This document shows, piece after piece, positions 27,199 through 36,560 of a DNA stretch of 64,000 nt. Numbering within the stretch: position 1 is the stretch's first letter; each line of letters starts with the position of its first letter. This stretch comes from JAIBDK01 sp965261915 (GTDB lineage Bacteria; Pseudomonadota; Gammaproteobacteria; Arenicellales; Poriferihabitantaceae), in contig CBDHDW010000013.1 of NCBI GenBank assembly GCA_965261915.1, positions 2,604,001 through 2,668,000 of the forward strand, given 5' to 3'. Both the position numbers and the translations under genes were made by a program. The notes beneath the pieces were generated by a model. That model saw nothing but the letters and a program-made list of their open reading frames with translations, was not told where the DNA came from and did not search any database.

Positions 27199-27888
27199 CT
27201 ATTCACCACCAAACAACTTTTGTAAAAACGATTTCGACTCTTCAGACTGATTGTTTTCACGCTCGGAATCATCTATTACTGCACTGATCAAACTAATATC
27301 TTCCCACTCTTCGCTCGGCTGAATCACCGGTAGGTAGCCGTTTGGCTGAAACCAGGAGTCGACAATATATCGTGTTCCGGACGCTTTCTCGCGTATTTGT
27401 CCTGCCCAATGTTGATCGAATATGGCTTGCCGGTAAGCCTGCTCAATTACAGTATGGTGTTTGAGCAAGCCATTGAGTTCAAGCAATCGCAGATAGGTTG
27501 AAGTGTTGAACGCTTCATCGATACAGTCCTGTTGCCCGGGGAATAGATGGGATACGTCATCCTGTTTGGGCAAATCAAATGCCAGATCTTTGTGTGTGGG
27601 CGTGTGCCTGCCAATCAGTACTTCCATCCAGCCGATTGCCTTTTTTATTTGATCGCGCTCCTGTTCAGGATTATCAGCAACCGGCTCAAACCAACCGCTT
27701 ACTTGTTGCCATTCGGTAACGGGCAGGCGAACAATTGACTTGCTCTTGCAGCCGAAGTCATAACAAACCGGAATTGCATTCAGACTGACGTAGGATGGAG
27801 CCTCAATCCCCTGTTGACGATCTGCGTGGGCAGGCAGCAAACCAAAACCCAGCAGGGCGCATGCAATTATGGAAAGGCGTTTTTTCAT
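27199..27888 (-). CDS. Exported protein of unknown function
   Basis: A 229-residue protein with a clear signal peptide (MKKRLSIIACALLGFGLLPAHA) and no further membrane segment. Notable residues are a Cys42/Cys47 pair (VCYDFGCKSK), then DCIDEAFNTSTYLRLLELNG around Cys122, His144/His145, His160 and VDSWFQPNG around Asp177. The order Cys-His-Asp resembles transglutaminase-like or NlpC-type cysteine hydrolases, but that is only a suggestion. I do not recognise the family. The ATG overlaps the end of the NudJ remnant by four bases and mnmA follows 39 bases downstream, so it is in that operon. Confidence 0.78.
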   Translation of the reverse strand: MKKRLSIIACALLGFGLLPAHADRQQGIEAPSYVSLNAIPVCYDFGCKSKSIVRLPVTEWQQVSGWFEPVADNPEQERDQIKKAIGWMEVLIGRHTPTHKDLAFDLPKQDDVSHLFPGQQDCIDEAFNTSTYLRLLELNGLLKHHTVIEQAYRQAIFDQHWAGQIREKASGTRYIVDSWFQPNGYLPVIQPSEEWEDISLISAVIDDSERENNQSEESKSFLQKLFGGE

Positions 27889-28160
27889 GGTCTTATTTTA
27901 ACTGCTAGATGCATTTGCGGGTATACAATTTCCCGACTATTGCGTAAATCCAGTTCCGCTGAACGGATTTCATTCAGATTCATCCAGCGCACATTTTCAA
28001 TTGCGGGGTCCAATTCACAGTTCAATTGCGGGTCGATTAAATCACCGGTAAATACAAAGCGTAAATAAGTTTCATCAATGGATGCCACAGTAACATGGCG
28101 AAACCATCTGTCCGTTTCGGCTAAGGTTTCGCCAGATGCAAGGCAGTGAGGCTGGTTCAC
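27885..28160 (-). pseudogene. Remnant of NudJ-type Nudix hydrolase
   Basis: The 91-residue frame matches the middle and C-terminal part of NudJ. NQPHCLASGETLAE corresponds to the start of the Nudix box region, and YLRFVFTGDL and ENVRWMNLNEI to later conserved parts. Compared with E. coli NudJ from memory, about 17 residues holding the catalytic helix (REL.EETG) are missing in frame, and the N-terminal ~30 residues are gone. The frame begins with a GTG directly after an in-frame stop, on the stop codon of the LysR gene. It cannot be a working hydrolase. Its place before mnmA is where nudJ belongs, which supports descent from that gene. Confidence 0.7.
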
Positions 28161-29116
28161 TTAACGACTTTGAGTGATTCTGGTTTTTCGAAAACTCCGG
28201 GGCGATGGAAAAAATTCGGTGCGAGCAATTCAATAAATCGTTTCGCCTGTGCGGGGATGAATTTTCCGCGCCGCAATACAATACCGTAGCTTCGCGTTGG
28301 AAAGTATTCTTTCACTGGAATTGTTGCAATCCGATCATTTTCTTCCAGACAAATATCCGTAACAATGGAAATGCCCAAACCCATTTCCACGTATTTTTTA
28401 ATAACTTCCCAACCGCCAGCTTCAAGTGTGACTTTATGGGGGATGTTGTATTGCTGGAATACCGATTTTACCAATCCCCAGGTGCTCAGATACCTCGGCG
28501 GCAGGATCAGGTCATATTGTGCAATATCCTCCAGGCTAACGTGATCTCGATCCGCCAGCGGATGATGCAATGGCGTAATCAGGGTTGGGTTAAATTCAAA
28601 TACCGGGTAATAGCTTACATCGTCCGGCATATCGAGCATCGAGCCGACGGCAAAATCCGCTTCATCTGCACGCAGCATGGCCATACCATCAGCGCCGGTT
28701 ACGTTATGCAAACGGATGCGCACACCGGGATACTTGTCGGAAAACTGTTTCAGGTATTTTGGCAGAATGTAGAGTATGGTGGATTCACCAGCTGCGATAT
28801 TCAAATAGCCGCTGTTCAGGTCGCCGCATTTTTCGGCAAATGTATCACGCAGTGAATCCATGCTTTCAACCATGGGCTGGGCAATTTCAAGCAACGCCTG
28901 ACCATCCGGCGTTAACCGAATTTTTGGGCCCCGGCGTTCAAACAGCATGGTATTCAATTCGCGTTCCAATGCCTGGATTTGCAGCGATACGGAGGGTTGG
29001 CTCAAATACAACTGGTCGGCGGCTTTGGAAATACTGCCTGTTTTTGCGGCGAAGCAAAAAGCCCTCAACTGCTTAAGTCGATTTTGCTTGTAATACGATG
29101 CCGCTTTCGGTTTCAT
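28157..29116 (-). CDS. LysR-type transcriptional regulator
   Basis: A 319-residue regulator. The N-terminal winged helix-turn-helix covers residues 12-72, with the recognition region SISKAADQLYLSQPSVSLQI. The co-inducer-binding domain follows (about 100-300), with the AAGESTILYILPKYLKQF start and an EMGLGISIV segment. The ligand and targets are unknown. The nearest divergent gene is not adjacent: yggX lies upstream on the same strand. No obvious target operon is therefore suggested. Its stop codon overlaps the GTG of the NudJ remnant, which points to a rearrangement joint here. Confidence 0.88.
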   Translation of the reverse strand: MKPKAASYYKQNRLKQLRAFCFAAKTGSISKAADQLYLSQPSVSLQIQALERELNTMLFERRGPKIRLTPDGQALLEIAQPMVESMDSLRDTFAEKCGDLNSGYLNIAAGESTILYILPKYLKQFSDKYPGVRIRLHNVTGADGMAMLRADEADFAVGSMLDMPDDVSYYPVFEFNPTLITPLHHPLADRDHVSLEDIAQYDLILPPRYLSTWGLVKSVFQQYNIPHKVTLEAGGWEVIKKYVEMGLGISIVTDICLEENDRIATIPVKEYFPTRSYGIVLRRGKFIPAQAKRFIELLAPNFFHRPGVFEKPESLKVVK

Positions 29117-29173
29117 CGTGATTAATCTCGATAGTTTGGTTTGAAAAGCCGTAATTCATTGTAGGGCGAGGGC

Positions 29174-29452
29174 TTATTGCGGGTCAACTTCGCTTTTCCA
29201 TGCATCCGGCATGACGATGCCGTCTCCAAATAAATAGGCTTCCATTTGGCTTGTCAGATACTTTTTATGCTCCCGATCCAGGGGGTTGAGTTTGTATTCG
29301 TTAATTAAAATGGTTTGTTGTCGCAACCATTCCTGCCAGGCCTGCTTGGATATTTCATTGTAAATCCGCTGCCCCAATTCGCCGGGCCAGGTTGGCTGTG
29401 CCAGACCTTCGAGGTTTGTGCCTAGCTTGGCACAGTCCACCATACGCGTCAT
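29174..29452 (-). CDS. yggX: Probable Fe(2+)-trafficking protein YggX
   Basis: A 92-residue protein of the YggX family. MTRMVDCAKLGTNLEGLAQ with the single conserved cysteine, followed by PGELGQRIYNEISKQAWQEW, is diagnostic. YggX protects iron-sulfur clusters from oxidative damage and may carry ferrous iron. It follows mutY by two bases, the same pairing as in E. coli. The pairing makes sense because MutY holds a [4Fe-4S] cluster. Confidence 0.95.
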   Translation of the reverse strand: MTRMVDCAKLGTNLEGLAQPTWPGELGQRIYNEISKQAWQEWLRQQTILINEYKLNPLDREHKKYLTSQMEAYLFGDGIVMPDAWKSEVDPQ

Positions 29453-29454
29453 GA

Positions 29455-30507
29455 TTAGTACTCTTTGTCTACGTTGTCGAGAATTCGTTTTACTGCAGTG
29501 GGAATGCCCACGTTGTCCAGATTAGCGTTGTACCAAAGATAGTGTTCGTCGTCCATGATCCCGAGGCTATCGGAAATCTGTTCATAAATGATGGGTTGTA
29601 TCAATATGTCGAAATGGCTGAAGCTGTGTTTCAGTGTTTTCATGAAAGCCGGATTCCCGATTTCGACGCTCAAGGCAGAACGACTCCAGTGCAAACTATC
29701 TGCTGTCGGATCATCGATCTGGGGCAATGACCACAACCCTCCCCAAATACCGCTCGGCGGTCGTTTTTGTAACAGTACGCTACCGTCATCTTTTCGTATC
29801 ACCAGCATACGTGTCTGCTTCTGGGTTTTCACGGTGGGTTTTTTTCGTTCGGGATATTGGCCGATGCGATCGGATGCCAGTGCCTGACAAAATGTCGAAA
29901 CAGGGCAGCGCTGGCAATCTGGTTTGCTACGTTTGCAAACCGTTGCACCAAGATCCATGATTGCCTGGGTGTAGTCATCGATCCGCGTGTCAGGTGTTAA
30001 CCCGTCCGCCAATTTCCACATTCTGTCCGCTACCAATTTCTGCCCGGGAAAACCCGCTATCCTGTAGCATCTGGCAAGCACTCGTTTAACATTGCCGTCA
30101 AGAATGGGATGTCTTTGCTGGAAGCTAAACGCAAGAATAGCGCCGGCGGTGGATTTTCCAATTCCCGGAAGAGCGACAACCTGTTCGAATTTCGAAGGAA
30201 ATACGCCCTGATAATCTGTTTGAATAATTTTTGCGGTTTTATGCAGGTTTCTCGCTCTGGCGTAGTATCCCAACCCGGCCCAGTTCGCCATCACCCGGTC
30301 TTCACCCGCTAGTGCCAACGCCCCGATCGCGGGGAATTCACTGAGAAATCTTTCAAAATACGGAATCACCGTTTCAACCTGGGTCTGCTGCAGCATAATT
30401 TCCGATAACCAGATTTTGTAAGGATCACGATCTCGCTGCCACGGCAGGGACAATCTACCGTTGTTTTCATACCAATCTAACAGTGCGTCAGAAAATTCGG
30501 AGCTCAT
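29455..30507 (-). CDS. mutY: A/G-specific adenine glycosylase
   Basis: A 350-residue DNA repair glycosylase that removes adenine opposite 8-oxoguanine. The helix-hairpin-helix with GIGKSTAGAILAF, the catalytic aspartate region and the iron-sulfur cysteines in the pattern C-x6-C-x2-C-x5-C (CKRSKPDCQRCPVSTFC) are all present. The C-terminal third is the Nudix-like domain that recognises 8-oxoguanine (PPSGIWGGLWSLPQ). The start is an ATG at 30507. It is divergent from the Yej-type transporter genes with 137 bases between. Confidence 0.96.
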   Translation of the reverse strand: MSSEFSDALLDWYENNGRLSLPWQRDRDPYKIWLSEIMLQQTQVETVIPYFERFLSEFPAIGALALAGEDRVMANWAGLGYYARARNLHKTAKIIQTDYQGVFPSKFEQVVALPGIGKSTAGAILAFSFQQRHPILDGNVKRVLARCYRIAGFPGQKLVADRMWKLADGLTPDTRIDDYTQAIMDLGATVCKRSKPDCQRCPVSTFCQALASDRIGQYPERKKPTVKTQKQTRMLVIRKDDGSVLLQKRPPSGIWGGLWSLPQIDDPTADSLHWSRSALSVEIGNPAFMKTLKHSFSHFDILIQPIIYEQISDSLGIMDDEHYLWYNANLDNVGIPTAVKRILDNVDKEY

Positions 30508-30644
30508 GATCGGGGCGGGTAAATTTGATTTGGTTGACAGGATTGAAATTAACCAGAATACTGACGGTCAGAGCAGGCTAAGTCAATTATAATTCGGCAA
30601 ACGGCAATTCGTTGCAAACAAACCTTTTCGTCTGAACCATCATA

Positions 30645-32726
30645 TTGTTAAACCGCTATTCACAACCTATCCCTGATTGTCGAGATCGGCGAGGCTCGTT
30701 GTCTTCGGTTCTGGCGTACTGTGGTTTGGTAATGATGATGTTGGCAGCAGGACAATTGGCTCAGGCACAAACTGAAGCGCAAAGCACCGTGAATGTTATT
30801 CGAAGCCACGCCATTGCCATGCATGGCCAACCAAAATACGACAAAAACTTTTCGCATTTCGAGTATGTCAACCCGAATGCTCCCAAAGGGGGGCGTCTTC
30901 GCCAGGGCTCACGCGGTACTTTTGATAGTTTCAATCCGTGGATTGACAAAGGCACACCGGTTTCTCCAGGTTCCATTGAAACCTTGATGGTTCAGTCTCA
31001 GGACGAAGCCTTTACCAAATACTGTTTGCTGTGTGATGCCATCGAATACGCAGAGGATCGCAGCTGGATAACGTTTTACCTTCGTGACAATGCGCGTTGG
31101 CATGACGGCAGCCCGATTATCCCGGAAGACATCGTCTGGTCGTTCAATACGCTGGTTGAAAAAGGTTTGCCGAGTTACCGGTTTTATTATGCGGATGTCG
31201 CAGCTGTAGAAAAAGTAGCAGACAACGCCGTACAGTTTCGATTCAAGAATGCCGGCAATCGAGAGTTACCGCTGATCGTTGGTGATTTACCTATCTTGCC
31301 CCGTCATTATTGGCAGCAAGACGGGAATGACTTTACGAAGACGACGCTAACCCCGCCATTGGGAAGCGGCCCCTACCGCATCAAAAGTTTTGATGCCGGT
31401 CGGTACTATGCGCGCGAACGCGTTGAAGATTACTGGGGCAAGGATATGGCGGTGAATCAGGGAATCAATAATTTCGATACCATGCGGGTCGATTTCTTTC
31501 GCGATCGGATACCGATTCGTTTGGCGCTTAAGGCCGGCGAGATTGATTATTATTTCGAGAATACTGCAAAAAGCTGGGCCACAGAGTTTGATATTCCGGC
31601 AGTTGTAAGCGGTTGGCTGGTGCGCGAAACCGTCGAGCATTCGGCACCGCAAGGTATGCAGGCGTACGTTATGAACCTGCGTCGTGACAAGTTTAGTGAC
31701 ATCCGAATTCGAAAAGCGATTTCGCTTGCATTTGATTTTAACTGGACAAATCAGAATATCTTTTACGACCAATACACCCGTTCGGAAAGCTTTTTTAGTA
31801 ATTCAGAGTTGGCCTCGTCCGGCATTGCCAGCGGTGATGAACGGAGAATTCTTGCCGAATTTCGTGATCAATTGGGCGATGAGGTTCTTGATAGTGCGTT
31901 TAAGGTCCCAAGCACGGACGGCAGCGGCTGGTCGAGAGATAATTTGCTGGAAGCGCTGGAATTGATTCAGCAGTCCGATTGGCAGTATACCGATGGCAGG
32001 CTGGTGGATTCACACGGGCGGCCGTTTACGATCGAATTTTTACTATACAGCAGCTCGTTTGAAAGATTGATTCTACCGTACGTGGCTAATCTGAAGCGCC
32101 TGGGGATCGAAATGAAAGTCCGCGTGGTGGACACAGGGCAATATATCAACCGGCTCCGCTCGTTTGATTTCGATATGGTTGTCGGTGGCTGGGGGCAAAG
32201 TGAAACCCCCGGCAATGAGCAGCGCGAGTACTGGACATGTGCAGCCGCTGATCGCCCGGGCAGCCGAAACACTGCGGGGATTTGTCATCCTGTAATCGAT
32301 GCTCTGGTAGATAAAATTATTGTTGCGCAAACCCGGCAAGAGTTGATTTTCATTACCCGTGCACTCGACAGGACGCTATTATGGCAGCACTTTATCGTGC
32401 CGAACTGGCATTTACCGGCCGACAGAATTTTGTGGTGGAACAAGTTTGACCGACCGGCAGTTGCGTTGCGTAACGGCGTGAACGTTTCCCGCTGGTGGCT
32501 CGATTCAGAAAAAGCGGATCGCCTTAAAGCGGCAAGAGAAAATGGTGCGCTGACAACACGGAGCCAATCAAATGATGAAGGTACAGATAAGGAGGGTTCA
32601 CAAAATCGCATCCCCGGAGGCTGGAAAATGGCCTTGTTGTTTCTTATCCTCGTCGCAGGCGGCTGGATGATGATGCGATCCACTCGACCCGATAGTCAAT
32701 CCAAACGAACAGGAGCTGACAGATGA
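30645..32726 (+). CDS. yejA: YejA-like solute-binding protein with C-terminal membrane anchor
   Basis: A 693-residue family 5 extracellular solute-binding protein for oligopeptides. The signal peptide region ends near LAAGQLAQAQ. The domain starts at ANAPKGGRLR-like sequence (PNAPKGGRLRQGSRGTFDSFNPW) and carries YAEDRSWITFYLRDNARWHDG. The usual protein ends near WWLDSEKADRL. Here about 70 more residues follow: a hydrophilic linker, a hydrophobic helix (KMALLFLILVAGGWMMM, about 661-677) and a basic tail. That would tether the mature protein in the inner membrane. The start is a TTG at 30645; other weak starts exist nearby. It overlaps yejB by four bases. Confidence 0.88.
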   Translation: MLNRYSQPIPDCRDRRGSLSSVLAYCGLVMMMLAAGQLAQAQTEAQSTVNVIRSHAIAMHGQPKYDKNFSHFEYVNPNAPKGGRLRQGSRGTFDSFNPWIDKGTPVSPGSIETLMVQSQDEAFTKYCLLCDAIEYAEDRSWITFYLRDNARWHDGSPIIPEDIVWSFNTLVEKGLPSYRFYYADVAAVEKVADNAVQFRFKNAGNRELPLIVGDLPILPRHYWQQDGNDFTKTTLTPPLGSGPYRIKSFDAGRYYARERVEDYWGKDMAVNQGINNFDTMRVDFFRDRIPIRLALKAGEIDYYFENTAKSWATEFDIPAVVSGWLVRETVEHSAPQGMQAYVMNLRRDKFSDIRIRKAISLAFDFNWTNQNIFYDQYTRSESFFSNSELASSGIASGDERRILAEFRDQLGDEVLDSAFKVPSTDGSGWSRDNLLEALELIQQSDWQYTDGRLVDSHGRPFTIEFLLYSSSFERLILPYVANLKRLGIEMKVRVVDTGQYINRLRSFDFDMVVGGWGQSETPGNEQREYWTCAAADRPGSRNTAGICHPVIDALVDKIIVAQTRQELIFITRALDRTLLWQHFIVPNWHLPADRILWWNKFDRPAVALRNGVNVSRWWLDSEKADRLKAARENGALTTRSQSNDEGTDKEGSQNRIPGGWKMALLFLILVAGGWMMMRSTRPDSQSKRTGADR

Positions 32727-33814
32727 CGGCTTATATTTTTAAACGACTGCTGTTAGTCATCCCGGCCCTGTTTTTGATCATGTTGTTTAACTTTGTGGTC
32801 ATTCAGTTCGCACCAGGCGGGCCGGTGGAGCAGGCAATTGCCAATATTACCGGAACCGGAGTGGATGCTGCGGAACGCGTCACCCGGGATACGTCCGAAA
32901 ACGTAGTGCAAAGCGGCGGTGCCAGCAGCAGTCAATACCGCGGTGCCCAGGGCCTTGATCCAGAATTCATTGCCGAGCTGGAAAAACGGTTTGGTTTCGA
33001 CAAGCCAGTGCATGAACGGTTTTTTGAGATGATTGGAAATTATCTTCGGTTTGATTTTGGCGAGAGTTTTTTCAGGGATAGTTCCGTTGTTGATTTGGTG
33101 CTCGAAAAAATGCCCGTTTCCATATCGCTTGGCTTGTGGTCGACGCTGCTGGTGTATTTGATCAGTATCCCACTGGGTATTCGCAAAGCGGTTAACGACG
33201 GCAGTAAATTTGATATTACAACGAGTGTGTTTCTGACCATCGGTGTCGCCATTCCGGGATTTTTATTCGCAGTACTATTATTGGTTGTTTTTGCGGGCGG
33301 GGTATATTTTGACTGGTTCCCGTTACGGGGCCTGGTTTCCGACGATTGGGAGACGCTTACCTGGCCGGCAAAAATTGCTGACTATTTTTGGCATTTGGCG
33401 TTGCCGCTGATTGCGATGACGATTAGTGGATTTGCTTCTCTGGCGATGCTTACCAAAAATTCTTTTCTCGATCAGATAAGCCAGCAATACGTTCTCACCG
33501 CCAGGGCCAAGGGATTGAGCGAACGCAAAGTCATGTATGGACACGTTTTTCGAAATGCCATGCTGATTGTAATCGCCGGATTTCCGGCAGCGGTAATCAA
33601 TATATTATTTACCGGGGCAATGCTCATCGAAATTATATTTTCTCTCGATGGTCTCGGTTTGTTGGGATTTGAAGCGGCCTTGCAGCGAGACTACCCGGTC
33701 ATGTTTGGGTCGTTATGGTTTTTTACACTGTTGGGGCTCGTGCTTGGCATTATTTCCGATCTCATGTATACCTGGGTCGATCCGAGAATCGACTTTGATA
33801 GCCGGGAATCATAA
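32723..33814 (+). CDS. yejB: Oligopeptide ABC transporter permease YejB-like
   Basis: A 363-residue inner-membrane permease of the DppB/OppB family. It opens with the typical first helix and FAPGGPVEQAIA. The long first periplasmic loop (residues 45-100) is longer than in Dpp proteins, as in YejB. The EAA loop that touches the ATPase is TARAKGLSERKVMYGHVFRNA. The operon order SBP-permease-permease-double ATPase is that of yejABEF. The E. coli system imports peptides including microcin C; the native substrate is not known here. Confidence 0.93.
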   Translation: MTAYIFKRLLLVIPALFLIMLFNFVVIQFAPGGPVEQAIANITGTGVDAAERVTRDTSENVVQSGGASSSQYRGAQGLDPEFIAELEKRFGFDKPVHERFFEMIGNYLRFDFGESFFRDSSVVDLVLEKMPVSISLGLWSTLLVYLISIPLGIRKAVNDGSKFDITTSVFLTIGVAIPGFLFAVLLLVVFAGGVYFDWFPLRGLVSDDWETLTWPAKIADYFWHLALPLIAMTISGFASLAMLTKNSFLDQISQQYVLTARAKGLSERKVMYGHVFRNAMLIVIAGFPAAVINILFTGAMLIEIIFSLDGLGLLGFEAALQRDYPVMFGSLWFFTLLGLVLGIISDLMYTWVDPRIDFDSRES

Positions 33815-33828
33815 AAGGCAGCCAGTGC

Positions 33829-34890
33829 ATGCGTAACTCAAACATCAGCTTATTCTCAAACGGGTTTCAGCTCGGGCCCATTGGTCAGCGGCGATGGGAT
33901 TTGTTCAGGGCGAATCGCCGAAGTGTCTGGGCGTTATGGATTTTTCTGGCGTTATTCGTCATCTCTCTTTTCGCTGAACTGGTCGCCAACGATAAGCCAT
34001 TTTTTGTTTGGTACAACGGTGATGGTTACTGGCCGGCATTTGTTGACTATAACGAAACCGATTTCGATGGTGATTTCCCCACAGCAGCGGTTTATCGGGA
34101 TCCGTGGTTAAAGAACCAGATCAAGGAAAACGGTTTCGCAATCTGGCCGCTGATTCGCTATCACCACACGACAGTGAGCTGGGATCTCAAACATCCAGCA
34201 CCAGCACCGCCTGGAGACCAGCACCTTCTTGGTACCGATGATCAGGCTCGTGATGTTTTGGCGCGGGTGATATACGGATTTCGAATTTCTGTTTTGTTTG
34301 GGTTTATCTTAACCATCATCAGCGCAATGATTGGTGTTGCAGCCGGGGCGATACAGGGCTACTTCGGCGGATGGCTTGACTTGCTGCTGCAGCGTTTTAT
34401 GGAGGTGTGGAGCAGTATGCCGACGCTCTATATATTGATCATTTTCGCCAGCGTGGTCGAACCCAATTTTTGGTGGTTGCTTGGCATTCTTCTGTTGTTT
34501 TCCTGGATGAGTTTCGTCGGTGTAGTGCGGGCGGAATTTTTGAGGGCGCGGAAATTTGAATATGTCCGAGCGGCGCGGGCGCTTGGTGTCAGTGATGCAA
34601 AAATTATTACGCGCCATGTCTTGCCGAATGCATTGGTGGCAACGATCACGTTTATGCCCTTTACGCTGGCGGGATCGGTAACCGTATTAACGTCGCTGGA
34701 TTTTCTCGGTTTCGGTTTGCCGCCGGGATCACCATCACTAGGCGAGTTGTTAGCTCAGGGTAAAGCGAACTTGCAGGCGCCCTGGTTAGGGGGCACTGGT
34801 TTTTTTATTATTGGCCTGATGTTATCGCTTCTCATTTTTATCGGCGAGGGTGTGCGTGACGCATTTGACCCGCGAAAACTGTTTCGGTGA
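33829..34890 (+). CDS. yejE: Oligopeptide ABC transporter permease YejE-like
   Basis: A 353-residue permease of the DppC/OppC family. A long periplasmic insert between helix 1 and the core (about residues 60-125, with GDGYWPAFVDYNETDFDGDF) and the LLGTDDQARDVLARVIYGFR motif are typical of YejE. The EAA loop is RAARALGVSDAKIITRHVLPNA. It pairs with the YejB-like protein to form the channel. It starts 14 bases after yejB and its stop overlaps the GTG of yejF. Confidence 0.93.
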   Translation: MRNSNISLFSNGFQLGPIGQRRWDLFRANRRSVWALWIFLALFVISLFAELVANDKPFFVWYNGDGYWPAFVDYNETDFDGDFPTAAVYRDPWLKNQIKENGFAIWPLIRYHHTTVSWDLKHPAPAPPGDQHLLGTDDQARDVLARVIYGFRISVLFGFILTIISAMIGVAAGAIQGYFGGWLDLLLQRFMEVWSSMPTLYILIIFASVVEPNFWWLLGILLLFSWMSFVGVVRAEFLRARKFEYVRAARALGVSDAKIITRHVLPNALVATITFMPFTLAGSVTVLTSLDFLGFGLPPGSPSLGELLAQGKANLQAPWLGGTGFFIIGLMLSLLIFIGEGVRDAFDPRKLFR

Positions 34891-36530
34891 ATAGCATGTC
34901 TGGGCCTATTTTAAGCGTCGAAGATCTTGCCGTTAGTTTTCAGCGCAAGGAAAATGGCAGTCAGATCATCAACGATGTTGTCAGGGATGTCGATTTTCAT
35001 CTTCACCCCGGAGAAACGCTGGCGCTTGTCGGAGAATCCGGATCAGGAAAATCGATAACGGCACTATCAATACTGCAGCTATTGCCTTATCCATACGCCT
35101 TTCATCCGCAAGGTTCGATACGATATCGAGGCAAAGAAATCATCGAAGCTGAGCAGGCCGAGTTGCAGCAACTGCGCGGCAATGATATTTCGATGATCTT
35201 TCAAGAGCCAATGACGGCGCTCAATCCACTGCACGTGATCGAAAAACAAATCTCAGAGTCTTTGGCGCTGCACCAAAACATCGTTGGCGACGCTGCAACA
35301 GAAGCCATTGTTTCGTTACTGGAGCGCGTTGGTATTCGAAATCCGCGGAGCCGATTGGGCGCATACCCGCACCAGCTATCGGGCGGTCAGCGCCAACGCG
35401 TTATGATTGCCATGGCCTTAGCCAACAAGCCGGAAGTATTGCTCGCCGATGAACCAACGACCGCGTTGGATGTTACCGTTCAGGCAAAAATTCTGAAGCT
35501 GTTAAAAGAGATTCAGACGGAAAATAATCTGGCGATTCTGTTGATTTCTCATGACCTGAATATGGTGAGAAAGGTGGCTGATCGGGTGTTAGTGATGAAG
35601 GATGGCAAATTAGTGGAAAAGGGAACAACAGCACAGATTTTTTCGACTCCTGAACAGACCTATACCCAGACCCTGTTATCCGCCGAGCCGCCGCAGCGTG
35701 TTCCGCCGGATACGGCGATCCGTGAGCAATCTAAACCTTTGCTTGAAGTGGAGGATCTTCGTGTCTGGTTCCCGGTAAAACGCGGCTTTTTTAAACGGAC
35801 GGTTGACCATATTAAAGCGCTTAATCAAGCTTCTCTGGAATTGTTTTCTGGCCATACACTGGGGGTTGTTGGAGAATCTGGTTCGGGAAAAACCACGCTG
35901 GCTCTGGCATTGCTTCAACTTGTACAGTCTCAGGGGAATGTAAGACTGGATGGACAGGATACTTCCGCAAGAGCGGTTCTGCCAATTTCAAAAATTCGTA
36001 AATCCATGCAAATCGTATTTCAGGATCCGTTTGGCTCGCTTTCTCCCAGATTATCGGTGGGAGAAATCATTTCCGAAGGTCTGGAAGCTCATGGCTTGAT
36101 AGCAGACCCTCTGGAGCGAGACAGCAAGGTGGTTAACATACTCGAAGAAGTGGAAATAGATCCCGAGGTCAGGTTTCGTTATCCCCATGAGTTTTCCGGC
36201 GGCCAGCGACAGCGAATTTCTATCGCCCGAGCGTTGATTCTTGAGCCGAGAATACTGTTTCTGGATGAGCCGACTTCTGCGCTGGATCGGACTGTTCAGG
36301 TTCAGGTTCTTGAGCTGCTAAATCGAATTCAACGCCAGCACGGTCTGGCTTATGTTTTTATTTCCCATGACCTCAGCGTCGTACGCGCTATCGCCGATGA
36401 TTTAATGGTAATGAAATCCGGAGACGTTGTTGAACAGGGTAGTGCCAAATCCATATTTGAAAACCCACAACACGAATATACTCAAGAGTTGCTCAGCGCT
36501 GCATTCGACACGATGCCCGTTATCAGTTGA
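34887..36530 (+). CDS. yejF: Oligopeptide ABC transporter, tandem ATPase YejF-like
   Basis: A 547-residue protein with two complete ABC ATPase domains in tandem. First domain: Walker A GESGSGKS near residue 49, LSGGQRQR, Walker B VLLADEPTTALD. Second domain: Walker A GESGSGKT near residue 331, FSGGQRQR, Walker B ILFLDEPTSALD. It powers peptide import by the YejBE channel. The frame opens with a GTG at 34887 overlapping yejE; an ATG three codons later (34896) is the alternative. It ends the operon and converges on the cyclase gene with 30 bases between. Confidence 0.95.
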   Translation: MNSMSGPILSVEDLAVSFQRKENGSQIINDVVRDVDFHLHPGETLALVGESGSGKSITALSILQLLPYPYAFHPQGSIRYRGKEIIEAEQAELQQLRGNDISMIFQEPMTALNPLHVIEKQISESLALHQNIVGDAATEAIVSLLERVGIRNPRSRLGAYPHQLSGGQRQRVMIAMALANKPEVLLADEPTTALDVTVQAKILKLLKEIQTENNLAILLISHDLNMVRKVADRVLVMKDGKLVEKGTTAQIFSTPEQTYTQTLLSAEPPQRVPPDTAIREQSKPLLEVEDLRVWFPVKRGFFKRTVDHIKALNQASLELFSGHTLGVVGESGSGKTTLALALLQLVQSQGNVRLDGQDTSARAVLPISKIRKSMQIVFQDPFGSLSPRLSVGEIISEGLEAHGLIADPLERDSKVVNILEEVEIDPEVRFRYPHEFSGGQRQRISIARALILEPRILFLDEPTSALDRTVQVQVLELLNRIQRQHGLAYVFISHDLSVVRAIADDLMVMKSGDVVEQGSAKSIFENPQHEYTQELLSAAFDTMPVIS

Positions 36531-36560
36531 TTGACCTTGTGCGATGCCGCAAATATTGAA

